Of a stretch of 64,000 nucleotides of DNA, positions 7,791-16,575 are shown piece after piece. The notes under the pieces are model-generated. The model saw nothing but the letters and a program-made list of their open reading frames with translations. It was not told the DNA's origin and searched no databases. Each line of letters opens with the position of its first letter. Position 1 is the first letter of the stretch. Origin of the DNA: DAOUKH01 sp965207995. Lineage in GTDB: Bacteria > Chloroflexota > Dehalococcoidia > SHYB01. A program made the translations under genes and the position numbers. The stretch spans positions 1,488,001 through 1,552,000 of the forward strand of contig OZ242299.1 of the NCBI GenBank assembly GCA_965207995.1, read 5' to 3'.

Positions 7791-8756
7791 CTAGGACGCC
7801 AGAGCGTAGCTGCGCACCGTCGAGATGTCGTTGACGCTGATGGCCTCGGCGCTCTTGGCGATGCGTCTGACGAGGCCGGTGAGCACCTTGCCGGGGCCCA
7901 TCTCAACGAAACGGCGCACTCCGTGGCCCGCCATGAAGTCCACCGAACGGGACCATTGAACGGGGCGGCAGATCTGCTCGACGAGCTCGCCTTGGATGGC
8001 CCGCTGTTCGTCGATGGGCTCGGCGGTGGTGTTGCACACCACGGGGACGCGCGCGCTGGCGATGCGGGCGCCGTTCAGGGCCGTCATCATGCCGGGGACG
8101 GCGGGCCGCATGAGGCTGGAGTGGAAGGCGCCGCTCACGACCAGCGGCACCGCCTTCCGGGCGCCCATGGCCCGAGCCAAGTCGAGGGCCTGCACCAACG
8201 CGCTCTTGGCGCCGCTGATCACGATCTGTCCCTCGCTGTTCACGTTGCCGATTTCGGCGCCGGTCTGCTGGCAGAGCTGCTCGACGAGCGACTCGTCAAG
8301 GCCCAGGATCGCGGCCATGCCGCCCTCACGGACTTGGCCGGCTTCCTGCATGAGGCGGCCGCGCTCGCGGACGAGACGCAGGGCGTCGTCGAACCCGAGG
8401 GAGCCCGCCGCCACCAAGGCGGTGTATTCACCAAGGCTGTGGCCGGCGACGTAACGCGGCTCGGCAATGGGCCTGCCGTCGCGCGCCTCCGCCACCGCCT
8501 CCATCGCCGCGATGCTCGTGGTCAGGATCGCGGGCTGGGCGTTGTGCGTCTGGCGCAGATCGTCCTCGTTTCCCCCGAAGCAGAGCCTCGACAGCGAGAA
8601 CCCGAGGATCGCGTCGGCGGTGTCGAAGACCGTCCGTGCCGCCGCCGATTCTTCATAAAGGTCCGCGCCCATGCCCACGTATTGCGAGCCTTGGCCCGGA
8701 AAAATAAACGCAACGTCCTCGCCGCCGTTTCCGGCTTCTTGCTGTGCGCTGCTCAC
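7791..8756 (-). CDS. fabD: Malonyl CoA-acyl carrier protein transacylase
   Basis: Transfers malonyl groups from CoA to ACP. FPGQGSQYVGMG opens the domain (19-30), the nucleophile is Ser107 in GHSLGEY, and the catalytic His is in SGAFHSSLM. Length 321 is full. It directly follows rpmF in the operon; the plsX and fabH genes that often sit between them are absent. Confidence 0.96.
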   Translation of the reverse strand: MSSAQQEAGNGGEDVAFIFPGQGSQYVGMGADLYEESAAARTVFDTADAILGFSLSRLCFGGNEDDLRQTHNAQPAILTTSIAAMEAVAEARDGRPIAEPRYVAGHSLGEYTALVAAGSLGFDDALRLVRERGRLMQEAGQVREGGMAAILGLDESLVEQLCQQTGAEIGNVNSEGQIVISGAKSALVQALDLARAMGARKAVPLVVSGAFHSSLMRPAVPGMMTALNGARIASARVPVVCNTTAEPIDEQRAIQGELVEQICRPVQWSRSVDFMAGHGVRRFVEMGPGKVLTGLVRRIAKSAEAISVNDISTVRSYALAS

Positions 8757-8810
8757 GATTCACCCCCTGGAGATTCGGAGCCCTTTCGGAAAGGGCGCGA
8801 CCGAGGACGT

Positions 8811-8996
8811 CTACTCGGCCACCTTCGGCAGGACCTGGCGTCCGGCGTAGATCCCGCAGGTACGGCAGACACGGTGTGGAAGCTGCATCTCGCCGCATTC
8901 GACGCACTTGCTCAAGCTCTGCGGCCGGAGCCCCCGGTGCGCCCGATGAGTCCCTTGCCGGGACTTGGAACGTTTACGTTTTGGTAGTGGTGCCAT
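8811..8996 (-). CDS. rpmF: 50S ribosomal protein L32
   Basis: Small zinc-ribbon ribosomal protein. It starts MAPLPKRKRSKSRQGTHRAH, then has KCVECGEMQLPHRVCRTCG with two CxxC pairs for zinc. 61 residues. The yceD-rpmF order upstream of fatty-acid genes is widely conserved. Confidence 0.97.
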   Translation of the reverse strand: MAPLPKRKRSKSRQGTHRAHRGLRPQSLSKCVECGEMQLPHRVCRTCGIYAGRQVLPKVAE

Positions 8997-9020
8997 TAAC
9001 TTCTTCTAGAGTTCGGTCGT

Positions 9021-9530
9021 CTAAGAGAGCAGGGCCTCGAGCGACGCCCACCGCGGATCGACGGCGCCTTGGGGGCAGCCGCAGGTCTCGACGTTGAGAT
9101 TGACGCCGCAGCCGGAGCATAGGCCGGAACACGCTTGGGCGCAGAGGGGTTTCATGGGAAGGCTCAGCAGGGCGTATTGGCGGGCGGGTTCCCCGAGGTC
9201 GAGGGTGTGGCGCGCGTCGATCTTGAAGGCGCCGTCCTCTTCCGGGGGGTCGAGCTTGCCGCCGTGGACGATATCGATGCTTGGGTAAAAGACCTCGTCG
9301 ATCGCAAAACTTACCGGCTCCGTGAATGGGCTCAGGCAGCGGCTGCATTCGGCGCGGACGCGGGTATCAAGTTCCGCTCTGACCAGGATCCCCCGGTCCG
9401 TCCGCATCAGCCGTACGGCCCCTTTGATCTTGCCGGCTAGCTCCTCGTATCGGTCCTCCGCCTCATCTATCGCGTACTCGCGCTCCGAGCCGATCGCGGA
9501 TTGCAGAAGCTGGGCGACGTTCCATTGCAT
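9021..9530 (-). CDS. YceD/DUF177 family protein
   Basis: Conserved protein that nearly always precedes rpmF; plant and bacterial homologues are linked to 23S rRNA accumulation. The central segment RAECSRCLSPFTEPV and the C-terminal CSGCGVNLN...C pattern are the family's Cys motifs. The ATG at 9530 is preferred; a GTG four codons upstream (9542) is possible. It is the first gene of the fab operon, downstream of a TTGACG-18-TATAAT promoter. Confidence 0.9.
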   Translation of the reverse strand: MQWNVAQLLQSAIGSEREYAIDEAEDRYEELAGKIKGAVRLMRTDRGILVRAELDTRVRAECSRCLSPFTEPVSFAIDEVFYPSIDIVHGGKLDPPEEDGAFKIDARHTLDLGEPARQYALLSLPMKPLCAQACSGLCSGCGVNLNVETCGCPQGAVDPRWASLEALLS

Positions 9531-9564
9531 GGCCGACCCCACCAGCTCGGGCCGCGTTCGGGGG

Positions 9565-9594
9565 ATTATAGGGATCGTCGTCTATGAACGTCAA
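9565..9594 (-). promoter_or_regulatory. Promoter of the yceD-rpmF-fabDG-nusB-acpP operon
   Basis: Read on the minus strand: TTGACG (9594-9589), 18-base spacer, TATAAT (9570-9565). The predicted transcription start is about 27 bases before the yceD ATG. Confidence 0.7.
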
Positions 9595-9608
9595 GCGCGG
9601 CGGCAGGC

Positions 9609-9634
9609 AAGTTTGCGAAATTTTTCTCAAACTT
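9609..9634. promoter_or_regulatory. Inverted repeat upstream of the fab operon promoter
   Basis: AAGTTTG (9609-9615) and CAAACTT (9628-9634) form a perfect 7-base inverted repeat around an A/T-rich centre; a second, overlapping pair TGCGAA/TTCGCA (9614-9619/9633-9638) is present. It sits 15 bases upstream of the -35 box and is A/T-rich against a G+C-rich background, so it could be an operator or an UP-element-like site. It could equally be the terminator of the amidohydrolase gene that ends at 9716. Confidence 0.45.
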
Positions 9635-9715
9635 CGCATAGGGTACTCCCGTCAACAGGCATTTGACAAGCCTCTCCCGTCACTCCCTCTTCAGGCGAAG
9701 GCCGACAAGGGGCCG

Positions 9716-10852
9716 CTAGAAGCCATATAGCCGTGCCGTGTTGCTCCGCGTCATCCGGTCCCGCTCGTCCTCACCGACCTCCGCCATCACCCGGTCGAGA
9801 ATCTCTCGCGAGCGTGGGAACGTCGACTCCAAGTGCGGGTAGTCCGAGCCCCACAGCAGGTTGTCGACGCCAATGATCCACCTATCGCGCATCCCGAGCG
9901 CGTCCTCCTGGAAGCTGTGATACACGTTGTGCCGCAGGTAGTCCGTCGGCACCGACCCGTCGGCGAAGCGGTGGGTGATCATCATGGGCCGCTCGCGGTA
10001 GACGTAGTCGATGCGGTCCATGAAGAATGGGACCCACCCCAGCTCATGCTCGAGCTGCACGAAGCGCAGGCCCGGGAAGCGTTCCAGTACCCCGGAGAAA
10101 ATAAGGTGGCACAGGGTCTGACGCACCCAGTTCTCGGCGTTCACGCGGTCGGGAGCGGTGAGCACGGCGCGGTCGTACGTCACCTTGGGCGCAGTGAAGG
10201 TGCCCGGGCGGTTCGTGGCGCGGTGCAGACTCAGCGGCATCTCTAGTGCTTCCGCCTCCGCCCAAAACAGGTCGTACTTGGGGTCGTCGTAGAACTCACC
10301 GGGCGTTGGGTAGACGGGAATGACCGCCCCCGCCAGTCCCAGCTTCGCGCAGCGCCGCAGCTCGGCCGCCGCCGCCGCGACCTCGTCGTCGAGCACGATC
10401 ATGGCCACGCCCCGGAGCCTGTGGGGGTGGGCCGCGCAAAAGTCGGCAATCCAGTCGTTATAGGCGTTGAGGATCGCGCCGAGCAGCAGCGTGTCATGGA
10501 CCTTGTGGTACATGTGGAGGGCGATTGTTGGATAGACGACCTCGGCCTCGATCCCGTCCGCATCCATGTCGGCGACCCGCGCCTGGGGGTCGTAGGCCCC
10601 CGGCCGGACGTCGCCGACGCGCCCGTGCAGACGCATCCCCTCCAGGCTCTCGAAGCGCTTCCCGGCTGCCGAGCCCCCGCGGAAGGTCGCCCCGATGGCG
10701 ATGTCGCCCACGTAGATCTCGTCCGACTCCGGCCCTTCGACAAAGCGGGGAATGAGCTCACGGAGGACGGCGCCCCTGGCCGTCATGCGCTCGGTCCACA
10801 GGTCGCCGGGCTCGACGACGTGGGAGTCGGACGAAATCAACATGCCGCTCAT
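9716..10852 (-). CDS. Amidohydrolase-2 family metal-dependent hydrolase (paralogue 1)
   Basis: TIM-barrel hydrolase/decarboxylase of the COG2159 type, related to ACMS and 2,3-dihydroxybenzoate decarboxylases. N-terminal SSDSHVVEP gives the first metal-site His, LSLHRAT the middle His, and WGSDYPH near the C-terminus the catalytic Asp. The ATG at 10852 (MSGMLISSDSHVVEP) is chosen; a second Met lies three codons in. 378 residues. It is divergent from a paralogue at 11001, with an extended -10 at 10908-10916. Substrate unknown. Confidence 0.88.
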   Translation of the reverse strand: MSGMLISSDSHVVEPGDLWTERMTARGAVLRELIPRFVEGPESDEIYVGDIAIGATFRGGSAAGKRFESLEGMRLHGRVGDVRPGAYDPQARVADMDADGIEAEVVYPTIALHMYHKVHDTLLLGAILNAYNDWIADFCAAHPHRLRGVAMIVLDDEVAAAAAELRRCAKLGLAGAVIPVYPTPGEFYDDPKYDLFWAEAEALEMPLSLHRATNRPGTFTAPKVTYDRAVLTAPDRVNAENWVRQTLCHLIFSGVLERFPGLRFVQLEHELGWVPFFMDRIDYVYRERPMMITHRFADGSVPTDYLRHNVYHSFQEDALGMRDRWIIGVDNLLWGSDYPHLESTFPRSREILDRVMAEVGEDERDRMTRSNTARLYGF

Positions 10853-10907
10853 GCCGGTGTCCCGCTTCCGGCGTTTCGGTGAAGCGAGGCCGTCGCCGGG
10901 GGCGGCG

Positions 10908-10916
10908 AGTATAGCA
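10908..10916 (-). promoter_or_regulatory. Extended -10 promoter (TGCTATACT)
   Basis: TGC-TATACT on the minus strand about 56 bases before the amidohydrolase ATG, without an evident -35 box. The same 9-mer or a close form recurs ahead of other genes here. Confidence 0.5.
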
Positions 10917-11000
10917 CCGGCGCCGTTTGAAACCGCCCCGGCGTTGTGCCACCATACGCCCGTCCAAGCGGCCGCGCAGCGCGGCCAACGGGAGCGCGGC

Positions 11001-12080
11001 ATGACGGTACGGGCCATCTCGGCCGATTCGCACATCCTGGAGCCGTGGGAGATGTGGGCCGAGCGCATCGACCCCGAATTCCGGGAGCGCGCCCCGCGCG
11101 TCGAGCCTAGCCCCGACGGCAACGGGCACGTCTTCGTCTGCGAGGGCCGCTCCAGGGGAGCCATCCGCGCCCTGGGTACCCCCTACGCGGTCCAGAAGGA
11201 GCAGTCGGAGGAAGGCCGCCGTGGCGGCTACGACCCCGTCGCCCGCATCGCCGACATGGACGTCGACGGTGTCGACGCCGAGGTCCTCTACCCAAGCATG
11301 GGCTCCCGCGTCTACAGCATCCCCGACGCCGAGCTCCAGGCGGCATGCTTCCGCGCCTACAACGACTGGCTCGCCGACTTCTGCGCCACCGACGCCCGGC
11401 GCCTCTACGGCGTCGCTCTCCTGTCGACCTACGACATCCAAATCGCCGTCAAGGAACTGCGCCGCGCCGCCAAGATGGGCTACCGCGCCGCAGCCATCTG
11501 GGGAACCCCACCCGACCGGCTCTCCTTCGAGAGCGACCACTACGATCCCCTCTGGGCCGAGGCACAAGACCTGGAAGTCCCCATCAGCCTCCACGCCTTC
11601 ACCGGCCCCGAGCGTTCCATTTCCAAGTTCTTTCTCATCAGCTACACCAACTTTGTGCATATGATCCCCGACACCCTCGTCACGATGACCTTCTCCCACG
11701 TCTTCGAGCGCTTCCCCGGGCTCAAGGTCATCTCCGTCGAGAACGACATCGGCTGGGTTCCTTACCTCATCCAGCGCATGGAGTACGGCTACGGCCGGAA
11801 GCGGGGGCGGCACGGCGGTGAGTTCCCCTCCGGCCTCACCCCGCGCGACGTCTTCCACCGCAACGTGCGCTTCACCTTCATGACCGACCGCTTCGGCCTG
11901 GCCAACCTCGACGCCATGTCCCCCGACATGCTGATGTGGTCCACCGACTACCCCCACGACGACAGCACCTGGCCCGAGTCGCTGCGGCTGATGGAAGAGC
12001 AGTTCGAGGGCATCGACCCCGCCGTGCGGGACAAGATCATCTTCGCCAACTGCAACGAGCTCTACCGCATGGGGCTCTAG
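11001..12080 (+). CDS. Amidohydrolase-2 family metal-dependent hydrolase (paralogue 2)
   Basis: Second COG2159-type hydrolase, 359 residues from ATG 11001, which has GGGAG upstream. Metal-site motifs are SADSHILEP at the N-terminus, ISLHAFT in the middle and MWSTDYPHDDSTWPES near the C-terminus. It heads a rightward run with two acyl-CoA dehydrogenase genes (gaps 18 and 15 bases), suggesting a shared degradation route in which the hydrolase cleaves or decarboxylates an intermediate next to acyl-CoA oxidation. Confidence 0.88.
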   Translation: MTVRAISADSHILEPWEMWAERIDPEFRERAPRVEPSPDGNGHVFVCEGRSRGAIRALGTPYAVQKEQSEEGRRGGYDPVARIADMDVDGVDAEVLYPSMGSRVYSIPDAELQAACFRAYNDWLADFCATDARRLYGVALLSTYDIQIAVKELRRAAKMGYRAAAIWGTPPDRLSFESDHYDPLWAEAQDLEVPISLHAFTGPERSISKFFLISYTNFVHMIPDTLVTMTFSHVFERFPGLKVISVENDIGWVPYLIQRMEYGYGRKRGRHGGEFPSGLTPRDVFHRNVRFTFMTDRFGLANLDAMSPDMLMWSTDYPHDDSTWPESLRLMEEQFEGIDPAVRDKIIFANCNELYRMGL

Positions 12081-12098
12081 GCGGGCCGCGGCGCTGCG

Positions 12099-13298
12099 AT
12101 GATCGACTTCGCGTTCACTCCTGAAGAGGAGGCGCTGCGCCGCGAGGTCCGCGCCTTCTGCGCCGAGCATTTCACCCCCGACGTCCTGCGGCGGGCCTAC
12201 CGTCACCCCGGCGGCGGCTACTTCTCGCGCGAAATCTGGGAGTTGCTTCGCTCCAAGCGCTGGCTTTTCCCTCACTGGACCGAGGAAGAGGGCGGCGCCG
12301 CGCTCGGCCCCATGCAGCACGCAATCCTCACCGAGGAGCTGGCCTACGCCCTCATCCAGTGCGGCTCCCATCATGCCTGCGACGTGGTGCGCGCCGCCGG
12401 CGACGAGGCACAGAAGGCGAAGTACCTGCCGCGATTCGCCGCGGGCAAATGGCTGGTCACCATCGGCATTTCCGAGCCCAACGCGGGCTCCGACGCGGCA
12501 AACATCGAGATGCGCGCCCGGCGCGACGGCGACGAGTGGGTACTCAACGGCCAGAAGCTCTGGGGCGGCCACGGGATGCCGGAGTTCCACGAGAACAACC
12601 TGCACATCTGCGTGGCCCGCACCGACCCCGACGCCGAGCGCCACCGGGGCCTCTCCATCTTCCTCGTCCCGCTGACCACGCCCGGCATCACCATGGCGCC
12701 GGTCCACATCATGCGCGGCGAGCCCTACGTCGCTTCCGTCGCCGCCACTTATTACGACGACGTACGGGTGCCCGCCGGCGCCGTCCTCGGCGGACAAGTC
12801 AACAACGGCTGGTATCAGATGACGCGCGTGCTGAACGACGAGCGCGCGACCCTCCTCACCGCCAACACCGGACGCGCCGCGCGGATGCACGACGATCTCG
12901 CTGCCTACGTCCGATCGCTAAAGGCCACTGACGGCGGGGCGCAATGGATGCGGCATCTTCTCGCCGACCTGTACATCGAGCTGGAGAGCGTACGGTGCAT
13001 GTCCTACGAGGCCGCCGCTCACGCCGACCGCGGCGTCGGTATGGACGGAGTGTCCCTGGGCGGGGCCAAGATCGCCGCCGCCGAGCTCTACCAGCGCATG
13101 AGCGAAGCCGGCATGAAGCTGCTCGGCCACCTGGGCCTGCTGAACTTCAAGGAGGCCGGCCGCGACCTCCCCTTCGCCGACACCGTCCTCTGGTTCGCAA
13201 TGGGGAGCCGGCAAGGCACGACCGCCGGGGGCTCGGCCGAGGTCATGCTCAACCGGATCGCCACCGACCGCCGCGGCCTTGGGCTGCCCCGAGGCTAA
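12099..13298 (+). CDS. Acyl-CoA dehydrogenase family protein
   Basis: FAD-dependent alpha,beta-dehydrogenase of acyl-CoA thioesters. MIDFAFTPEEEALRREVRAF is the standard N-terminal helix, IGISEPNAGSDAANIEMRA the FAD/substrate loop, and the C-terminus GTTAGGSAEVMLNRIATDRRGLG resembles the usual GTSEI..N.I..RGLG. 399 residues. It pairs with the next gene, as in heterodimeric ACADs of steroid-type pathways where a full chain and a diverged chain are adjacent. Confidence 0.9.
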   Translation: MIDFAFTPEEEALRREVRAFCAEHFTPDVLRRAYRHPGGGYFSREIWELLRSKRWLFPHWTEEEGGAALGPMQHAILTEELAYALIQCGSHHACDVVRAAGDEAQKAKYLPRFAAGKWLVTIGISEPNAGSDAANIEMRARRDGDEWVLNGQKLWGGHGMPEFHENNLHICVARTDPDAERHRGLSIFLVPLTTPGITMAPVHIMRGEPYVASVAATYYDDVRVPAGAVLGGQVNNGWYQMTRVLNDERATLLTANTGRAARMHDDLAAYVRSLKATDGGAQWMRHLLADLYIELESVRCMSYEAAAHADRGVGMDGVSLGGAKIAAAELYQRMSEAGMKLLGHLGLLNFKEAGRDLPFADTVLWFAMGSRQGTTAGGSAEVMLNRIATDRRGLGLPRG

Positions 13299-13313
13299 TC
13301 TCCGAGGCGCAAC

Positions 13314-14441
13314 ATGGACATCGTGCTCGGCGAAGACGACCAGATGGTGCGCGGCTCATTCCGCGACTTCTTCACCAACGAGTGCCCCACCGATCTGGTA
13401 CGCGAGGTCGAAGACGACGACCTCGACTACTCGCGCGACCTCTACGCCGCGATGGCCGGGCTCGGCATGCTCTCCCTTCCCTTCCACCAGACCTACAGCG
13501 GCCAAGACGGCCACCTCTTCCACCTTGGTCTGTTGTACGAGGAGATGGGGCGCGCGCTCGCGCCCACGCCCCACCTCTCCGCAGTCGTGCTCTGCGGGAT
13601 GCTCATCGCCGAGGCGGGGCGCGAGGAGCAGCGGCTCGGCTACCTGCCCGGCATCGGCGCAGGCGACCTCATCGGCGCGCTTGCCCTCACCGAGACCGCC
13701 GCCGGGGGCGTGGGCGACATCGCCACGACCGCGTCGCTGGATGACGACGCGATCGTGCTCAACGGCGTCAAGCGCTTCGTCCGCCACGGGGCCGTCGCCG
13801 ACTTCTTCATCATCGCGGTGCGAGCCGAAGGCTCGGCGGGGGAGGACGGCGTCTCCCTGTTCATCGTCCCCGCCGGCGCGGAGGGCCTGGCCCTTGAAAC
13901 CTACCGCATCATGAGCGGCGAGCGCCTCACCGACCTCACCCTCGACGGCGTCCGCCTGCCTGAAGAGGCCCTGCTGGGCGATTGGCGCGGCGCATGGCCC
14001 CCGCTGGCGCGGGTCCTCGACTATGGCCGGGCCATGCTCGCCTGCGAGATGGTCGGCGGCGCCGAAGCGCTCTTGGAGCGCACCGTCGAGCACTGCAAGC
14101 AACGTCACACCTTCGGCAGGCCCATCGGCGCCAACCAGGCCCTCCAGCACCGCCTCGCTCGCATCAAGATGGACCTGGACCGCATCCGCCTGCTCGCCCG
14201 CCGCGCCGCCTGGCGGCTGGGCGAGGGCGAAGACGCCTCGCTCGACGCCGCCGCGGCCAAGGTCGGCGCGAGCGCCCTCTGCCGCCTCGCCGCCAACGAG
14301 GCCGTCCAGATGCACGGCGGCTACGGCGTCGCGAAGGAGACCGACATCCAACTCTACTGGCGCCGCCACAAGGCCTTGGAGGTCTACCTCGGCGACAGCC
14401 AGTCCCTCAAAGACGAGATGGCCGACGCCCTCGGGCTTTAG
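13314..14441 (+). CDS. Acyl-CoA dehydrogenase family protein, diverged chain
   Basis: 375-residue ACAD homologue directly after the previous one (15-base gap). Conserved ACAD regions are ALTETAAG, the RHTFGRPIGANQALQHRLA segment and VQMHGGYGVAKETDIQLYWRR near the C-terminus. The first domain is more diverged, which fits a partner subunit in a heteromeric enzyme. The pair is probably cotranscribed with the amidohydrolase. Confidence 0.88.
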   Translation: MDIVLGEDDQMVRGSFRDFFTNECPTDLVREVEDDDLDYSRDLYAAMAGLGMLSLPFHQTYSGQDGHLFHLGLLYEEMGRALAPTPHLSAVVLCGMLIAEAGREEQRLGYLPGIGAGDLIGALALTETAAGGVGDIATTASLDDDAIVLNGVKRFVRHGAVADFFIIAVRAEGSAGEDGVSLFIVPAGAEGLALETYRIMSGERLTDLTLDGVRLPEEALLGDWRGAWPPLARVLDYGRAMLACEMVGGAEALLERTVEHCKQRHTFGRPIGANQALQHRLARIKMDLDRIRLLARRAAWRLGEGEDASLDAAAAKVGASALCRLAANEAVQMHGGYGVAKETDIQLYWRRHKALEVYLGDSQSLKDEMADALGL

Positions 14442-14501
14442 CGGCGCCTCAGTTGCCGCCCCCACGCGTTCCGCTGGGCCGGGGGCAAGCGCCGCCCGCA
14501 G

Positions 14502-15635
14502 CTACATGTCCGCGAACTCGGGCATCACCTTGTTTGCGAAGAGGTCGAGGGTCTTCATGACCTTGTCGCGGCCCAGGACGCCCTGACCGAGCAGGAAGAA
14601 GCATTCGTTGAACGGCACCGCGTCGCGGGCCTCCTGGATGCGGCGCTTCACCGTCTCCGGCCCGCCGATGATCATCGCCGGGTAAGGCATCCCGAAGCCC
14701 CACCCCCAGTTGTCCCACATCCAGTAGGCGTCCTTGGCCCACTCCTGGGCCTCTTCATCGGTGTCGGCGAGGATCAGATAGCCGCCCCAGGCCGCCTCCT
14801 CGCCGTAGGGGACCTCGCGTCCGTGCCGCTCCGCCTCCTCGCGGTAGGCGCCCCAGAGCGTCTTGCAGAACTCCAGGTTCTCTCCGAGGATCACGGGTTT
14901 GCCGCCCTCTCGCGCCCAGTAGAGCGCCGTGGTCATGCTCTGGGTGAAGCCGCTGTAGAGCGGCGGGTGCGGTTGCTGGTAGGGCTTCGGTGCGATCCCG
15001 ACCTCGCGGATCCTGTAGTCGTCGTCGACGCCCTGCCCGAACTTCAGGTACGTTGGCTGCTCGTGCGGGTTCACGAGGTCCTTGGGGGGGAAGGTCCAAT
15101 ACTTGCCCTCGTGGGAGAAGGTGTCGTTGGCCCATGCCTTGCGAATCACCGCGATGCTCTCTTCGTAGAATTCGCGGTTCATGATGTCCGACGGCTGCTT
15201 CCGGTTCCACGGCCCCGCCCCGGTGAGTCCCGGCTTTACCGCCAGGCTCTGGAGCCACCGCTCCTGATAGCCTCGGACGAAGGCCACGTTCAGCCGCCCC
15301 TTGAGCATATGGTCGAGGGTCGCGACGTGCTCGGCAACCCGAAGCGGGTTGTGCGCCGGCAGCGCGTAGCCGAAGAGATCGACGCGCAGCCGCTTGGTCT
15401 GCATGCCGATGAAGAGGCTGAGCAGACCGGGCTCGTTGGAGACCTCGAGCCCTTCGATCTGGAGATGGTGCTCGGGGTGGCCGAAGCCCTCGAAGCCGAT
15501 CTCGTCGCAGAAGCGGACGTACTCGCCGACCTCATCGAGCATGCCCTGATAGAGCTCCGGCCGCTTCCCCGCCATACCCTGTTCGATCTGGGCGCGGTCG
15601 CCAACGGTGCAATAGATGAAGCCGTGGAATTTCAT
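14502..15635 (-). CDS. LLM class flavin-dependent oxidoreductase
   Basis: Bacterial luciferase-like TIM-barrel monooxygenase using reduced FMN or F420. Typical features are the N-terminal MKFHGFIYCTVG, the FGHPEHHLQIEG segment and the FAFVRGYQERWL region before the substrate loop. 377 residues. It faces the acyl-CoA dehydrogenases and is preceded by an extended -10 promoter at 15704-15712. Substrate unknown; members of this expanded family oxidise recalcitrant organics. Confidence 0.9.
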   Translation of the reverse strand: MKFHGFIYCTVGDRAQIEQGMAGKRPELYQGMLDEVGEYVRFCDEIGFEGFGHPEHHLQIEGLEVSNEPGLLSLFIGMQTKRLRVDLFGYALPAHNPLRVAEHVATLDHMLKGRLNVAFVRGYQERWLQSLAVKPGLTGAGPWNRKQPSDIMNREFYEESIAVIRKAWANDTFSHEGKYWTFPPKDLVNPHEQPTYLKFGQGVDDDYRIREVGIAPKPYQQPHPPLYSGFTQSMTTALYWAREGGKPVILGENLEFCKTLWGAYREEAERHGREVPYGEEAAWGGYLILADTDEEAQEWAKDAYWMWDNWGWGFGMPYPAMIIGGPETVKRRIQEARDAVPFNECFFLLGQGVLGRDKVMKTLDLFANKVMPEFADM

Positions 15636-15703
15636 GGTCTGGTCAGGACCCTCCGGTCAGCACGCTCCGCCTTCAGGCTCGCCTCCCCGGAAAGGGCTGC
15701 GGA

Positions 15704-15712
15704 AGTATAGCA
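15704..15712 (-). promoter_or_regulatory. Extended -10 promoter (TGCTATACT)
   Basis: TGC-TATACT on the minus strand, about 70 bases before the flavin oxidoreductase ATG; identical to the element at 10908-10916. Confidence 0.5.
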
Positions 15713-15781
15713 TCCTCTACCTTCGGGCGACGGCCCCTGCTCCTTTGGGGCGCACCTGCGCGGGAACCGGGCTGCCCCAGG

Positions 15782-16495
15782 CTAAAACTCGAAGTCGTAT
15801 TCGAAGGGGCGCACGGCCCGAACCGGGGCGGTCACCAGCGGAGTCCAGACGTCCACGGGTGGGTCGAGGGCGGCGTCGAGGGCCGTGTTCAGCGCGGGGT
15901 CGGCGGGATCGGCCTCGACGAGCAGCATGTAGGCGAGCCGGCCTGCCTCTTCCGGCGCGTCCGCCTCGAAGGCGGCCGCGCCGTGGACGCCTTCGACGGC
16001 CAGCGCCCCCGGTAGGCCGGTGCCTTCCCACCACGCCTTCGCCACGTCGACATCCTTTGCGTCGCCCATGATCACGACGATGCCTCGATGGGCCAGGTGA
16101 GGGATGGCCTCCGGCACGACTGGGATACCCTCGGCGGCGTAGGTCCCCGTCACACGGTAATAGCCCGCATAGGGCACAAACCCCTGCCGCCACATCCGCC
16201 CCGCGCGGTTCAAGCCGCGGTCGAGCTCGCGGCCGGAGACGCGGTAGTCGTCAAAGGCGGTGGTGTTCGTCAGATAGGTGGTGAAGTAAGCCCCTTCGCC
16301 ATTGCGGAGGGCCTCCATCCCCACGTTCCGGCGGAGCGCCTTTAACTCCCTGTCGGCGACGTAGCGACGGCCGGCAATCACCTCCGGCCGCGAAATGTGC
16401 GTCGGCAAGTGGTCGAGGTCATACCAGCGGTTGTAGTCAGCCGTCAGTTCCGCAGCAACGTCGACGAATGCCAGCACCGCGCCTTTGATTTCCAT
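15782..16495 (-). CDS. EthD-like dimeric alpha/beta-barrel protein
   Basis: 237-residue protein opening with MEIKGAVLAFVDVAAELTAD and then YNRWYDLDHLPTHISRPEVI, the pattern of EthD/Dabb-type ferredoxin-like barrels. The second half (IVVIMGDAKDVDVAKAWW) looks like another copy of the fold, giving an internal dimer. Such proteins often assist or catalyse steps in ring or ether degradation. It lies between a flavin monooxygenase and an SCP2-like gene, all leftward. Function is inferred only from fold. Confidence 0.7.
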   Translation of the reverse strand: MEIKGAVLAFVDVAAELTADYNRWYDLDHLPTHISRPEVIAGRRYVADRELKALRRNVGMEALRNGEGAYFTTYLTNTTAFDDYRVSGRELDRGLNRAGRMWRQGFVPYAGYYRVTGTYAAEGIPVVPEAIPHLAHRGIVVIMGDAKDVDVAKAWWEGTGLPGALAVEGVHGAAAFEADAPEEAGRLAYMLLVEADPADPALNTALDAALDPPVDVWTPLVTAPVRAVRPFEYDFEF

Positions 16496-16575
16496 GCCGC
16501 CCCTCCTGGGTCCAGAGTCCGCGCTACCTTACATCGGCGCCATTTGGTGGGCAAATCCCGCCCGCAGCGCACCCC

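Noticed and set aside
10758..12890. 710-residue open frame on the minus strand across the second amidohydrolase and first acyl-CoA dehydrogenase
   Set aside because: It opposes two clearly recognisable genes and is only a by-product of G+C-rich codon use; no domain is visible.
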